Assembly (NCBI RefSeq): GCF_945859705.1
Contig: NC_079135.1
Coordinates: 80,174,253-80,238,252, forward strand
Direction: 5' to 3'
From: Episyrphus balteatus
Lineage: Eukaryota; Arthropoda; Insecta; Diptera; Syrphidae
Length of the DNA: 64,000 nucleotides
Within the stretch, counting starts at the first letter, position 1; each line of letters begins with the position of its first letter. Shown one piece after another: positions 35,016 to 47,079 of the stretch. Made by a program: the position numbers and the translations under genes. The notes under the pieces were generated by a model. That model was given only the letters and a program-made list of their open reading frames with translations, did not search any database and was not told the origin of the DNA.

Positions 35016-38000
35016 TATTATTGGAACTTAAATTTATCTAAGAAGTTATTTTTTTCCTTTGCAGAACGAATTTGACGGATTTTCAAAAGCAAACAAATAT
35101 TCTCGCAAATTACCCTCAACTTTTTTTACAAGTATCATAGAAGTTTTAAAGTTCAATGTTAAGAATTCTGAGTTGAATCCTTAGACTGAGACCGTAGCTC
35201 CTTTAGCAATAACAACAACTTCATATGACCCAGTCAAGTAATTTATTATTACTTCCTTCTTTTGTTTGACTTTTATTAGGATCCTAATGAACAATATTAT
35301 CTCTTAAGGACTAAAACCTGCTCAAAAGCCTTTTGCACAACCAACATAATTTATACAAATAAGTGTCTGTCATATCGAATCTCATTACACACCCTAATAA
35401 AAGTTCTTATACCATCCATGCCATGCTAGACTAACCAATTTGGATGCAACAAATATAACATAAACAACCTTAAAAAGTCAATTTTGTCAAAATACGAGTA
35501 TGTACATATTTACTTATATATTGAAGCATTCTGAAATACATATTTGTGTAAGCAGTTTTACTTTCATTCAGTCAAACTGTCTATTTGGCTGGTGTACTAT
35601 AGCTAAAAGAGGACGACGTGGATACATCCTCTATATCTTTCAAACAGAGAAAAAGGACACGAAAAAAAAAGGACACATTTGGCCACTTTATTTCTAAGCA
35701 CCCCAACTGTGGCATCTTGTGATGCAGGAGATAAAAAAAATTGTGTGTGTGCAGTGTATGCAGAATGCCAAAAGGGTATAGGACGAGAGAGGACCAAAAT
35801 AAGAAAATATTTTCTTGGCCATTATGTAAATTTAATTCAACAGAAGCTGCTTTATATATATGAATGTTTTGTGGGTATCCTTGCAGGGTCGACCGAAGGT
35901 GAGGGGTCGCTATGCACGGCACGGACAACGAAAAGTCTGTGGCTAAAAGGAATTTTCTTGTTTTCATATATTTCATCCCCCCTTCGATGTGTCTTTTTGA
36001 CAGGTTCGTAGCAAGGAAGGAGAACTGATATTATTTTAAAATATAACTTGAGTTGATATATCAATTTAATTTAAAATAAGGTTTCTGTCAGAGAAAAGTG
36101 TAAATTGTGAATCTGCAAAATGGTTCTACTTTATTCAGAATTGACTAACTGATATTTGGCCAAATCAATTTCTTGATATCTTAACCTCAGACTTCTAAAC
36201 ATTTTCAGTAATCTTAACTGGATTCCATACAAAATTTTCTTATATCAACTTTTTTGGCCCATATGAATAGAGAAGAGGACTGGGAAGTCTGATATATTTA
36301 TAAAATCCCTTTTTTAGGCGCCATCTTGTATATGAAGTTGAACGTGTTCAAAACAAATAAATTGTTTATGAACTAAAAGTTCGTTTTGTTTCCGGAAACC
36401 TTGAAATGTATGTAAATATCCTTGCAACGGCCATGACTAGACCAAACCATACATATCTGCTACTTTATATACACAATTTGAAAAGTCTTGGCTGTAGAGT
36501 CCTTTGTCGTTAAGTTTCATTGCATCGACCATTGACTTGTGATTTTGCAATATGCAGTCTCTAGCACCTTATACTTCTCAGGATGGGCTTTAGTTGGACG
36601 TAAAGGACCAAACTATTATAAAAAATAAGAAGCAATATGTTTGCTTGGGAATTTTACTGCAGATAAACAAATTTAGTGTTTTGCATCCTCACGAAACAGT
36701 CAAGCTGTGCTATAATATATTTTGTTTATACAATGCCAAGCAAAGAATAAAGATAGCCACGTACGTGGAATTCAAAAGGAATAACAATTGGGACACACGG
36801 TAGCTACTACTACTACTACTACCCGCCATCAGTACCCTACCCATTTGTTCTTTTGTATTTTCTTTCTGATGATAGAGATGCAGAAAAAGCTTAACACAAT
36901 CCAAAATGGCTATGATGGCTACTATGGTGGAATTCCTTTTCGTTGTTGTCCTTCGGGAGAAAAACTTTGATTCCACGTTTTTGTTTGCGTGACATATATA
37001 TATTTATTTATATTCGCATTATGAATCCTTATTTGGTAAGAGTAAAAGGGATTCCACAGGCGCACGTGTCTAAAATAAAGACTTACGTAATGTATTTTGC
37101 TTTGCATTTTAAATTGTTTCCTTTTCTATATTTTTTTTTGTTTTTGTTTTTCGTTGTTTTTTTTTTTTTATGTTTTCTTTGCTTTAACACAGAGCGGGTT
37201 TAAAATTGTTAAAGAAGGTTTCTTTTGAGATTTTTTTTTGTTCTGCAAGAGTCCTTCTAAGGAATCTGAAGAGATGGTTGTTTTTCGCTAAGCTATAATA
37301 ATACCTACAATATTCTCACAATGAACGAAAATATAATTAAAATAGAAATGAAATAAGGATTTATTGCACAAGATTAAGTCGGACATTGATTTGTCAAGAT
37401 GTCTTAATTCTAGAAAACGGAGATAATTTGTGATCTTTTATAAAAGAATGATATAGAGTTGAATTGCATGAAAAAGTGATAGTACGGAACAATATTTGAA
37501 ATTTAATTTTTTTTGAGATTTTCGAACCTGTAACATATACCTACTAAAATTTTGACTTAACAACGCCATAATTTTGACAATCAGTTAATGTTCAGTAAAA
37601 ATCAATTTCATTTGCCGTTTTAGCAGAGTTTAAATTAGGGGAATTTGAAGGGTCACTGTGGTGTATGTGTAACTTTTTTGTACATAGAAAAATTTTATTG
37701 CAAATTGTAGTTCTTGAGTAATAAATGAGACAAGTTGAACTTTGTTGGACGTACTGTAACATTTCCAAATGTTTAGTCATGCTAAGGTTCGCAAACGGGA
37801 TTTAACACATAAAAAAAAACTACTTTCCTCCAGGGCTGTCAGAAATCAATTTTTAAAATGATTTTCATGTTTTTTTGAATTAACATCTTGTTTCAGTGTT
37901 TTCGTGTCCAAAATCATGTTTTTTTTTTTAAATTCAAGGAAAAAGGTTTAACAATCATTTTGTAAGCCCACAACTCCAAACCTGAAGTCCGTTTATATGA

Positions 38001-38300
38001 AACTAAAAGGCATTACCTGCTACAAAAATTAAAAAGTGAACATTTTCAAACTAATTGTGTGAGAGTTTTCTGACCCAAAAATGAAAAACAATTATGCAGA
38101 AAGCTTATTTTTTGGTTCCAAAAACAATTTTTGTAGTTTTTGAAGTGAAAACTTCTTTAGTATCGTAGTGATATGATGAAACGAAAAAGCGACACGAAAA
38201 ATTAATTGATCATAACTTTTTTGTTTTAATAGATAGATGAATGAAATTTTCACAGTAGATAGGTAATTAAATAAATTATAACTGTGCAAAATTATATATA
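35016..38300. other. Non-coding stretch
   Basis: No convincing gene. Several frames of 60-130 codons overlap on opposite strands near 35.6-36.0 and 36.7-37.1 kb, with no recognisable domain or consistent coding character. A CTA trinucleotide run lies at 36804-36823. Confidence 0.45.
36804..36823. repeat. CTA trinucleotide microsatellite
   Basis: Six to seven perfect CTA units. Confidence 0.9.
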
Positions 38301-39283
38301 TCAAGGGGCACGGTAGTGCCCAGCCAAGTTCTCTAGCAACTTTGGCACTACACCCTTATTTACAGGAAACAACTCAGGCCATTTTCGACCCCCCTCTAAC
38401 TTCCACACCACTACATTTGTTGAGCTCGTAAAAACCAAACTCCTTACAAAATTTCAGCCTCCTACGATGAGTAGTTTCTGAGATATAGGGCTTCAAAAAT
38501 CGCAAAAACCGTAACTGACTCACTGACTCACTGACAGATCATCAAAATTATGGAGAACTTCCCGATATCGTAGAAACTTGAAATTTTACACGGTGATAGG
38601 ACTTGTGGTGTATACAAAGGAAAAAATCTTGAAATTTGGTAGAATAGTAGAGCTAATATTTTATACAAAGGAATAAATTTAAAATTTGAGAATTTCAGCC
38701 AGGGGGCGTGGCAACCGCCCATTTCCGCTGAATTTTCATAAATTATTATAGAGCACTTCTGATTGTCGTAGAATCTTGAAATTTGGTAGAATGGTGGAGC
38801 TGGTAGTTTACACAAAGGAAAAAATTTAAAGTTTGAGAATTTCAGGCAGGGGGCGTGGCAACCACCCATTTTCACTGAATTTTCATCAAATATAGAGATT
38901 TTATATTCTACAGCCATACCTTGCAAAAAGTAGTGAAATCACAACAAAAACATTACTGTTAAAAAAAGAGCCAATTTCTCCTATGTTGAAATTATGCTGG
39001 CACAAAAAGTACTGAGATGTAAAAGTGTACCAAGTTCTAAAGTTTGGGTTCAAATTCGTATCAATAAAATTTTGATTGTTTACTTGGCAATTTTTGAAAT
39101 AACTTTAAAAATCGATAATTAAGAAAAATTGTCAAGAGAACAATCAAAATTTTATTGATACGAATTTGAACCCAAACTTTAGAACTTGGTACACTTTTAC
39201 ATCTCAGTACTTTTTGTGCCAGCATAATTTCAACATAGGAGAACTTGGCTCTTTCTTTTAACAGTAATGTTTTTGTTGTGATC
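38301..39283 (-). mobile_element. Helentron/DINE-1-like non-autonomous element, copy B
   Basis: Reverse-oriented relative of the element at 12642-13782. On the plus strand it begins TCAAGGGGCACGGTAGTGCC (the terminal hairpin), then the conserved tail, a shortened tetranucleotide region (about 38516-38534), two 147-bp core units (GGGGGCGTGGCAAC at about 38703 and 38850), and the 158-bp-arm hairpin (38938-39095 and 39126-39283). It has one core unit fewer and a shorter microsatellite than copy A, which accounts for most of the length difference (983 against 1141 bp). The high similarity between copies suggests recent activity. No coding capacity. Confidence 0.65.
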
Positions 39284-39345
39284 TTTTAATCTAGAGCACA
39301 TAACAAATTTATTTTACTTTAATACGCATGCTGATATTGCTGATA

Positions 39346-39498
39346 TTACCTTTCATTTAATATATCACACATAATGGTACATGCTCTACAAGTTATATAA
39401 TCTTTTGAAAAAAACCTCAAAACACCTGTGAAGATCTGTTGCTGATGAGCAGCCACCAGTGTAGGAAGTAACGTAATCTCAGTTTGAAATTTCGACAT
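39346..39498 (-). CDS. Possible small exon or ORF, unidentified
   Basis: A 50-codon frame starts at an ATG in an unusually good context (CCAACCATGTCG) and ends GAAAG|GTAATA, where the stop TAA overlaps a plausible splice donor. The translation (e.g. MSKFQTEITLLPTLVAAHQQ, then TCRACTIMCDILNER) is more balanced than the surrounding frames. No family is recognised and no partner exon was found. It may be a first exon of a minus-strand gene or a chance frame. Confidence 0.2.
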   Translation of the reverse strand: MSKFQTEITLLPTLVAAHQQQIFTGVLRFFSKDYITCRACTIMCDILNER

Positions 39499-42400
39499 GG
39501 TTGGCTTTAAAAAATTCTTAATTTTTTGTAAGGCATGGTAGAAATATGATTGAAGCGTCATATAGAAGGTGAAATAATAATGATATGAAATTTATTATAG
39601 GTTGTCTTTTAAAAAATGGATTTATTGGCGTTAGAAGAGAAAAGAGATTGATTGTTCTGCTTTTTTTATGAAAACTAATTGGGTTAAAAAAATTCTAGCT
39701 CTTTTTGTAGATGTTGTATAGACATGGTCAATATAAATATTTTCAGTTGAAACAATAAGCTTTTAGATGGTATAAAATTTATTGTAGGTTTCCATATAAA
39801 AAAAGTGATGGAATAAAAAAAAGTTACATTTTTCGATTTTTTTTTTTTTTTTGCAAGGAAAATGATTTTTAAGGTTTCACTTCAACCACGTGTGAATTGC
39901 ACACATGATTTTTTTTTTATAGAATCACCTTGCGCTAGGAAGAAACATAATTTTTGTACTCATGTAAATTTAACACTTTTTGCAAAAAGTGTTTGTTTTA
40001 GTTATTCCTTAATGAGTACAAGTTATGAACTTATTTATCTTTTATTCTTGCCATCTTTGTGATTTAGATACTTTATAAATACTATTTTATAAAATAAATT
40101 CGAAATTATTTGTTTAATTCCTCGCTCGTTACGATATCGATGTGGTGTACATTTTTTCACCTCTTTTTGTTTTTTTTATAAATCATGTTTTTTTAACTCA
40201 ATTGTTTTTCTATCATGTTTTCTTTTTAAATTTCAAAATGGCAGCACTGCTTCCCGCTAAGGGAAACGATCTCTGCCGTATAATCAGATTTGAGTTAATT
40301 TTTTTTTTACCTTTAGCTTTTAGCCGGTGTTGGGTTTTTTCTCCATGTATTTTTGGGCATTCTCCTTTATTTTAAAAATTTTGAGTTCATAAATAAAGAT
40401 CGACAATTATGGTTTAAATAATTTTTTAAATCTATCATCAACACTAATGGTCATTTGAGAAAGTTTTTGAAAGTATGTGCTTGCCTATACATACCTATTT
40501 CAATGTTTTTTTTTTCCACTCCGAAATGCTTAACCCTTGCTGCAATACAAAAATACATACCCACAGCAAAATATTTACCTTATTTTTATTCCCCAAAGCA
40601 CATTATCATTATTGACGGATATTAACATTAAATGTGTCAAGTTCCATCATAACTTTTTCACTGAACGATTCTTAAACTTCCATTTCTGTCTTCACATAAA
40701 AGCCTTTACTTTTTTCCAGCCAATATTAAAAATTTATGTTTCATTTTATATCCCCCTTAGGTGTGTTTAAGAAAACGACCAAATAAAATAAAAAGAGTCA
40801 GCTTTAACTCCATTTTGCTTAAAAACACAAACAAAAAATACTGTCCATTGACAAAAATGAAAAAAAAAAAAAAAATCAGACTGGGTCAACCATAACTTTT
40901 ATACCTTTCTAAATGTATGTGTGTATTTAACCAATTTGAATACAAGTTGAAATAAATCAGCTTCCTGCTATTCTAAAAGAATTTCAAAACAAATATTTTT
41001 TGTTCCAATCCCTACTGACTGAGAGACAATTCCTTGTCAAAACAACTTAAAATTCTTCGATAGGAATTTAATTCTTTTTTATGATAATCGAGAAAGCAGT
41101 AGAATACAAATTTTATGGTACAAATCAAAGCTTTAAAAAAGATTTTCAAAAAAAGATTGACAAACTTTTCCACTTTATATTGATGTTTATCTGTGAAAAT
41201 TATGAACACAATAACGACTTCTCATAAAGCTTATAGGTTAAATAAAAATATACAGCATATCAGTTATGTTTTCTATTCCCATCAATGTCTCTTATATTAT
41301 ATCACAACCCATTTGAAAACCGAGTTAACTATTCCACAGTTACGATCCTTAAGGGATTAAAAAAACTCAAATACCTTATTGGACAGCGTTGCCGGATGGT
41401 GGTTGGAAAGTGTGAGACTATCAGACTTACATTTTTTTTTAAATTTTAGAAAAAAAATTAAGTTAATTTTGGTCTAGATAAAAATATCAGACCTGAAATT
41501 AAAATTGACGGAAATTCCTTAAATTTTTTTTTAAGCTAAAATCTGCTGAAAGTTATTCTGCCAGCAATTTTTTGTAATTTAAAATTTTTTAAAGAGTGAT
41601 TACAGAGTAGACTCTACTTCAAACTAGCAAGGTTCGTGATTCTGGTACCTATGCTAGTTGACTCGTTCGTTAGCAGAGAGCTTTATCAGCTGAACATGTC
41701 AAAGAAAACAACTTGGCAACTCTGCATCACTTTATTATAGTAGGTAAAAACATAAATTGCATGTTTTAAAGGTGTTTTGATCTTCTTTTTATTTATTTAT
41801 ATAAAAGTCCTTAAGGACTATAATACTCAACGCAACGCAACAATGTCAAGGAACAAAAGGAAAAATAATATCCTCAATCTACGAAATTATGGCATTTCGG
41901 CTTTCGACCAGAAAATGGCGGGGTTCGTCATACAACCCGATTCATGTCTGATTTTTTTTTTTTTTTTTGATATTTCTAATCCGACCTCTCCACATGTGTG
42001 ATATGGCAGATAGCCTCCTGGGAGCTCATTATAGTTGAAAAATGATTCAGTGCAGTGTTATCTTTATATTCAACCAAACTAACATATAAATTTATAGAAG
42101 GTATATGCCAATAAATAAATACCTTCGATTGAAAGGTTTTCGGTTTGTTAGGCTCGTTCGTTATTTCGTTACAATTTTTTTTTTTTTTTTGGTAGAGGGC
42201 TCTAACCATTATCGTCACCGAAAGTGCCATTTGATGATAAGAATAGAAGGGCGGTCAACCCATATCAATAAACATGCTATAGATATAAGAGTTTCAAACA
42301 ATCCTATGTGACGAAGGGTATATATCCTCATAGAGGTACCTATATGCGGATAGTGGCAAGGAATACTTTATTGTCACCGATTTGAAGCTGACGATTTATT

Positions 42401-43230
42401 ACGCAAAAAAACATCGTTACAAAACACATGAATGGCGTTTTCCTTTTTAGAAAGGGACTTTTTGTGTGTTGTTTTGTATTCTTTTTTTTTGTGTTATATT
42501 ATTGGCGTGGACCCTTGACTTGCCTTGAATTAGTATTCCCTTAATCTCAACATTTTGGCATGTCCTTTCGTTAGTTTCCGATAACTTTATTACGAGGGCC
42601 ATTTGATTCATTGAAATGTTTTGTCAAAAAGCATTATTTTAACTTTTTTTTTATGGGGGCTATGTTGGGTTGGTTGGAGTAAAAAAAAAGGTTTAAAATT
42701 ACTTGATTTGAATTTGAGTTGGCTCTTATCAATTTCTGATTAATTTTAATACTTTAGTTGTGATGGATTTTTTCAGGTTTTTTTTTCCACAATCACAGTG
42801 TGACAGAAGAACAAGTGAAATCTATTCAATTATTCATTTGAGTGAAAATTAATCTTATTACTTGAGGCATGTATTTATGCATGGATTGGATATAGGAACT
42901 AGATTGTCGCAGAAAAAAATTGAATTCTAGAATTGAGGTTTCAATCAATCTGAAAATTACGGGAAACAAATTAGGCAGGATATCCGAAAATAGAGAAATC
43001 AATAATGCTGATATGGTGTTTATGGTAGGTATTATAGGTAAAGGATTCTTTTAGTGAATTTATTGAAGTAGAATTTATTCAATAGTCTCCTAGATGTTTT
43101 ATAAGCATAATATTTTGTTAACTTTTTGTTAATTAAAAATCCTCTATAGCCACCGAACAAGCAACGTGCTTCCAATGACATCTTATTTGTCAAGCTGCAA
43201 TCTATAGCATAAAAGTTATCAGGCAATAAA
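39499..43230. other. Non-coding stretch
   Basis: No gene or organised repeat recognised. Open frames are Phe/Leu/Ile-rich and short. Confidence 0.5.
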
Positions 43231-44080
43231 TACACTGCTGGACAAAATAGGTGGAACGCTGACAAAAATTTAATGTTTTGGTGTTTTAATCAATTTAACT
43301 GAAATTTTTAAGTAAGAACTCATAGTTTGGTCAATTCCATATCCTTAAATGGGGTTATTGGTTTCATGCATTTTTGAGCGCCCCCATAATATTTAAGGCT
43401 GAAATTTTTGCTTTAACCTCAACGCAGGCTTGTCCTGGGATATACATTACATTATGTACATGTAGGATAAATTCATGTAGGTATATGCTTTATGTGTTTT
43501 AGAAGATAAAATGCACAACTGATTCATAACAATTTGCTCTTAGAGCTAAAAATGCAAAAATTTTTAACACACAAATTTTGTGAAAAATTTTCAAGAAAAT
43601 TAATCTAATTTTCAACTAGGTATCTTAATTGAGCTTAAAAAGACCTTTCTTTTCATGTCTCAATCGATGGGTTTGGATGTTATTTTTTAAAATGCATTTT
43701 TTTTTAGCAAGGGGTTAACCTTGATTTTTTCTCAAAAATCAAAAAATATGCATATTATGTAATTTTTCTTACCTAAATGAATAGCCCTTGTCACTGTGAA
43801 CTCACATTTGTAACGTTTTTTTGAGATATGTATATTTTCCTAGTTACCTCCATCCGAAACTGAGAAAAAAAAATATTTTTGAATGCAAATAACTCAGCAA
43901 CCACACATCCAAGAAGCTTTTGGTTTTCAAACATGATCTTAAAGACCTTTCTTTTGATGCCTCACTCGACGGATTTTGAAAATTCATATTTTATGGCACG
44001 GTGTAATTGCAAGGGGCCTAGGGATTAACTTAGATTTTTTTTCTCGAAAATCCGATAGGTCGTGAAAGGGCTGAGCGATA
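43231..44080. mobile_element. Tc1/mariner-like repeat fragment
   Basis: It begins TACACTGCTGGACAAAATAG, which resembles the TA plus CACTGCTGG-type ends of Tc1/Tc3-like elements. Downstream, two modules (about 43620-43720 and 43925-44030) carry AAAGACCTTTCTTTTGATGC or a close variant and GCAAGGGG. These are the reverse complement of modules at 28.4-28.8 kb. The opposite terminus was not located and there is no transposase frame, so this may be a truncated or non-autonomous copy. Confidence 0.5.
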
Positions 44081-44768
44081 GCTGCTCTCTTAATAACTCT
44101 GCTGTTTCATTGAGCTCCTCCGCCGAGCAGAGAACAGTTGCGATTGCTTTTCAATACAGCTGCTCACTGCTCAAAAAAATATCAGAAAAATTATGGTGTT
44201 GAAATGTTTGGAAAATTTTTGGAAAAAAGTGCATTTAGTAATAATAATGATAGTATTAAACTATGTTTAATATTTTTTGGAAAAAAGAGCATTGGATAGT
44301 TTTTAATAATTTTTCAATATTCCTGGCGTATAAAACTCGTGGAGCAATAACCGCAATTAAAACCTCCCATAAGATCCTGTTTAGAAAACATCCTAATCTA
44401 AACAGGGTCTTAGAAATTATTTACACTAAAAACTCATCTGTCAACCGATTTAGTAAGGACACAAACCAATAATAACAATTTACATCCACTTGAAGAAATA
44501 ATAAATATTTTCAAGTCGAGTGGCGTAACAAAACTACAAAAAGCAAAAAAAAAACAAAAAAAAATTATCAAAATATTATTTGAATAAAATAAAATAAATT
44601 GAATCCTCTAGGTCGTTCTGAATAAATATTTTACATGGTTATTATTAATATTTTGGACTTTATTTGTTGGGTCATTCCTTAAAATTGCATACGTATTCCT
44701 GTCAGCCATCATACCTATCATTTTATCAAACAATTTGTTTTTAACATAACTACCGTAACATTTCCTTA
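44081..44768. other. Non-coding stretch
   Basis: A frame at 44263-44472 on the plus strand (AITAIKTSHKILFRKHPNLN) is mildly protein-like, but no domain is recognised. Confidence 0.4.
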
Positions 44769-45020
44769 TCAGCTGGGACAATTAAAATTTCTGGATGTCG
44801 TTTTAAGAACTTTGGAATTAATACGAATCTCATATAATTTTGCAAAATTTGTGTAGAGACCGTCATGTTCTTGTTCGTTTTGCTCTTTACTTCTACTCAA
44901 TTCTTCTCCATTAGCAATCATTTTAAATATTGGTGGATCTCTTTTATTCACCGGTAACGCAAATTTTAAACCTAATGACAATAGCCATTTTTCTTCCTTC
45001 CCTGTGATTTGTTAACGAAC
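44769..45020 (-). pseudogene. Penelope-like retroelement fragment
   Basis: On the minus strand the frame reads ITGKEEKWLLSLGLKFALPV, then RDPPIFKMIANGEEL, then a charged helix, and ends at a TAA at 44771-44769. The block around LSLGLKFALP followed by PPIFKMIA resembles the conserved region upstream of the reverse transcriptase in Penelope-like elements (LxLGxKFALP...). Upstream on the same strand the frame is interrupted by stops, and no polymerase core or GIY-YIG endonuclease is present. It is therefore a short dead remnant. The family match is from memory and only moderately sure. Confidence 0.5.
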
Positions 45021-45573
45021 TAATTTTCTTTAAAATTTATCCTCATTTTTGTCTAGCTTTGCATTTTAATAAATTCAAGTTTTCTTATTTTGGAATGTTT
45101 TGAACTATCGTTAATTTTATTTTTAGTCTGTTCTTGACCATTAAAAAAATAACTGTATTCATTTTCTAACAACCTGTCTTTAATTTTACCTTCTAAAAAC
45201 GTTAATAAATCGATTTAGATTTTTAATTTGCGATTGTTTCAATGAAATTGAAAGTTTTTTGTTCAAACCTCGATTTAATTCTCCACTCTCAAAATCGAAA
45301 ATCATTGCAACATTTTTTGTTGAATTCTGAATAAATTCAGGTATCAAACCAAATACTCTTCACTTAAGGAGAAAAACTAAAGTGTTCTTATTTTTGATAT
45401 TACTTAGGTACCACTATTCTGCTATAACTTTTTAAATCTTTACATTTTTTGGAAGAAAAGACAAAATAATTCCGTAAGAAAATTATATTTAATATATTTT
45501 GTTTCAAATATTATGTACATACATACATAAATGTAGGTATTTAACAAACAGTTTTGGTTGTTTTAATTTAATA

Positions 45574-45967
45574 ATGAGAGAAATTATACCAACATTGCTT
45601 CCTGTTGAATGTGAAGACAGTCCACAAAATGTATGTCTTCGTAAGCAAAATATATTTTGATGTCTTGAAATTTTTTCTTATAATTCATAATTTTTTTAGA
45701 CAAATCTTGGTTTGGTTTATGACCCTGCAGAAAATGTTACAAGCAGAAAGTTCTTTCGATTATTTCGTAGAGAAAGGCCAAGAACAACAAGAGTTAGATT
45801 TTCCGTACGTATTTTTGATTGACATTTATTTTTATGTTTTTTTTTTTTTTACTTTAAAAATAACGATTGCTTTGATTTTTTTTATTTTCCGGAATTTAAT
45901 GTGGCTGAAGTATAAATATTAGAGAATTTTGAGAAGACCAGCTATCATTATTTTCCTGTTAATGTAA
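45574..45967 (+). CDS. Possible small three-exon gene, unidentified
   Basis: Three islands of better base composition join in one frame with phase-0 junctions. They are 45574-45630 (from ATG; donor AAAT|GTATGT), 45700-45804 (acceptor TTTTTTTAG; donor TCC|GTACGT) and 45923-45967 (acceptor AAATATTAG; ends TAA). The predicted protein is 68 residues: an acidic start (LLPVECEDSPQN), a middle with TNLGLVYDPAENVTSRKF, a strongly basic patch (FFRLFRRERPRTTRVRFS), then a short hydrophobic end (AIIIFLLM). The second island is also open in another frame, which weakens the case. No family is recognised. It may be the start of a longer gene whose later exons I cannot see. Confidence 0.3.
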
Positions 45968-47079
45968 ATGGGTTTAACATGTTTATAATTTTAAATTTAA
46001 TTGATTTATTTAATTTTTTTTCTTTATATTTACAGTTTTCAATTATTTAAATAATATTTTTTTCAGTTTTATTTAACAACCACACAAAATTGTCATTTAT
46101 TTATTAGTTTTTAGTTTTTTTTTTTTTAGAAAAAATCGATAGCTTTTGACTTCTGAGCTAACCTGTTTTTAATATAACTAATTTTCATTCCCAACTTTTT
46201 TGGTTTTGGACCAAACGATTTTATCAATGGTATCAATCTAAGTAGTCATGTAATACCTTAAATTAAAGATAATAATTCCTACTTTAAGGGTGAGCAAAAC
46301 TAAATCTAAGCTTTTCCCAACCTTTTGTTCATCCCCATGCCATACAACCTTTTGTTGTAATGTTTGAGAAATCAAAAAGTAATCAGTCAGGACATTCAAT
46401 TAGAAATCCCTAGTTGATGTGCGCATAAAATTGACTTAAAGCTACTAATGTATGTACAACGAAGCGAATTCAATATATTGTATTGAAAGTGAAACATTTG
46501 GTCACTTTTTTGAAGTACCTACCTACAAAACATCAATCTTTTTTTTCTCCCTAGAGAATGTGCCACTTCTCAAATCAATGATGAACGATTGCAACTACTT
46601 TAGTCGTAGGTAGTATACATTCAATAGTTGAAACACTATACACTTCTACTGCAAGAGCAGTACAAACTCCCTTTTAGCAATTGGCTATGGATCATCAATT
46701 AAATTGAACCGTCCGTCGTCGTCGTCATTCGCGTCATCCAACGACGTTATTTACGCTGGGCATGGTCTACTAATTTGGTTTTCAAAAGATTCAATATTTG
46801 CTCTTCTGCCAGAATTCCTAGAAAAAAGAACTTTAAATGGTCGTCTCTCGGTCTTTCTATATGTCTCGTCTTCTTAAAGCAAAAGTAACAAAAGATCCGA
46901 ATAATTGCATCTACGCATCTATCCCAAAGGACCTAATGGGAATTGTCATCTTCATCACAGTTTGGCTGGCAAAATAAAAGAAATACTTGTCATCTACAAG
47001 TTTTTACAGGGGTGGATTCGGAAGATCAAAATCCTAACATAAAATTATTTTGTCCGAAAATGGATATTGGAATAATTTA
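45968..47079. other. Non-coding stretch
   Basis: No gene recognised. A short GTC-rich patch (CCGTCCGTCGTCGTCGTC, near 46711) stands out. Confidence 0.5.
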
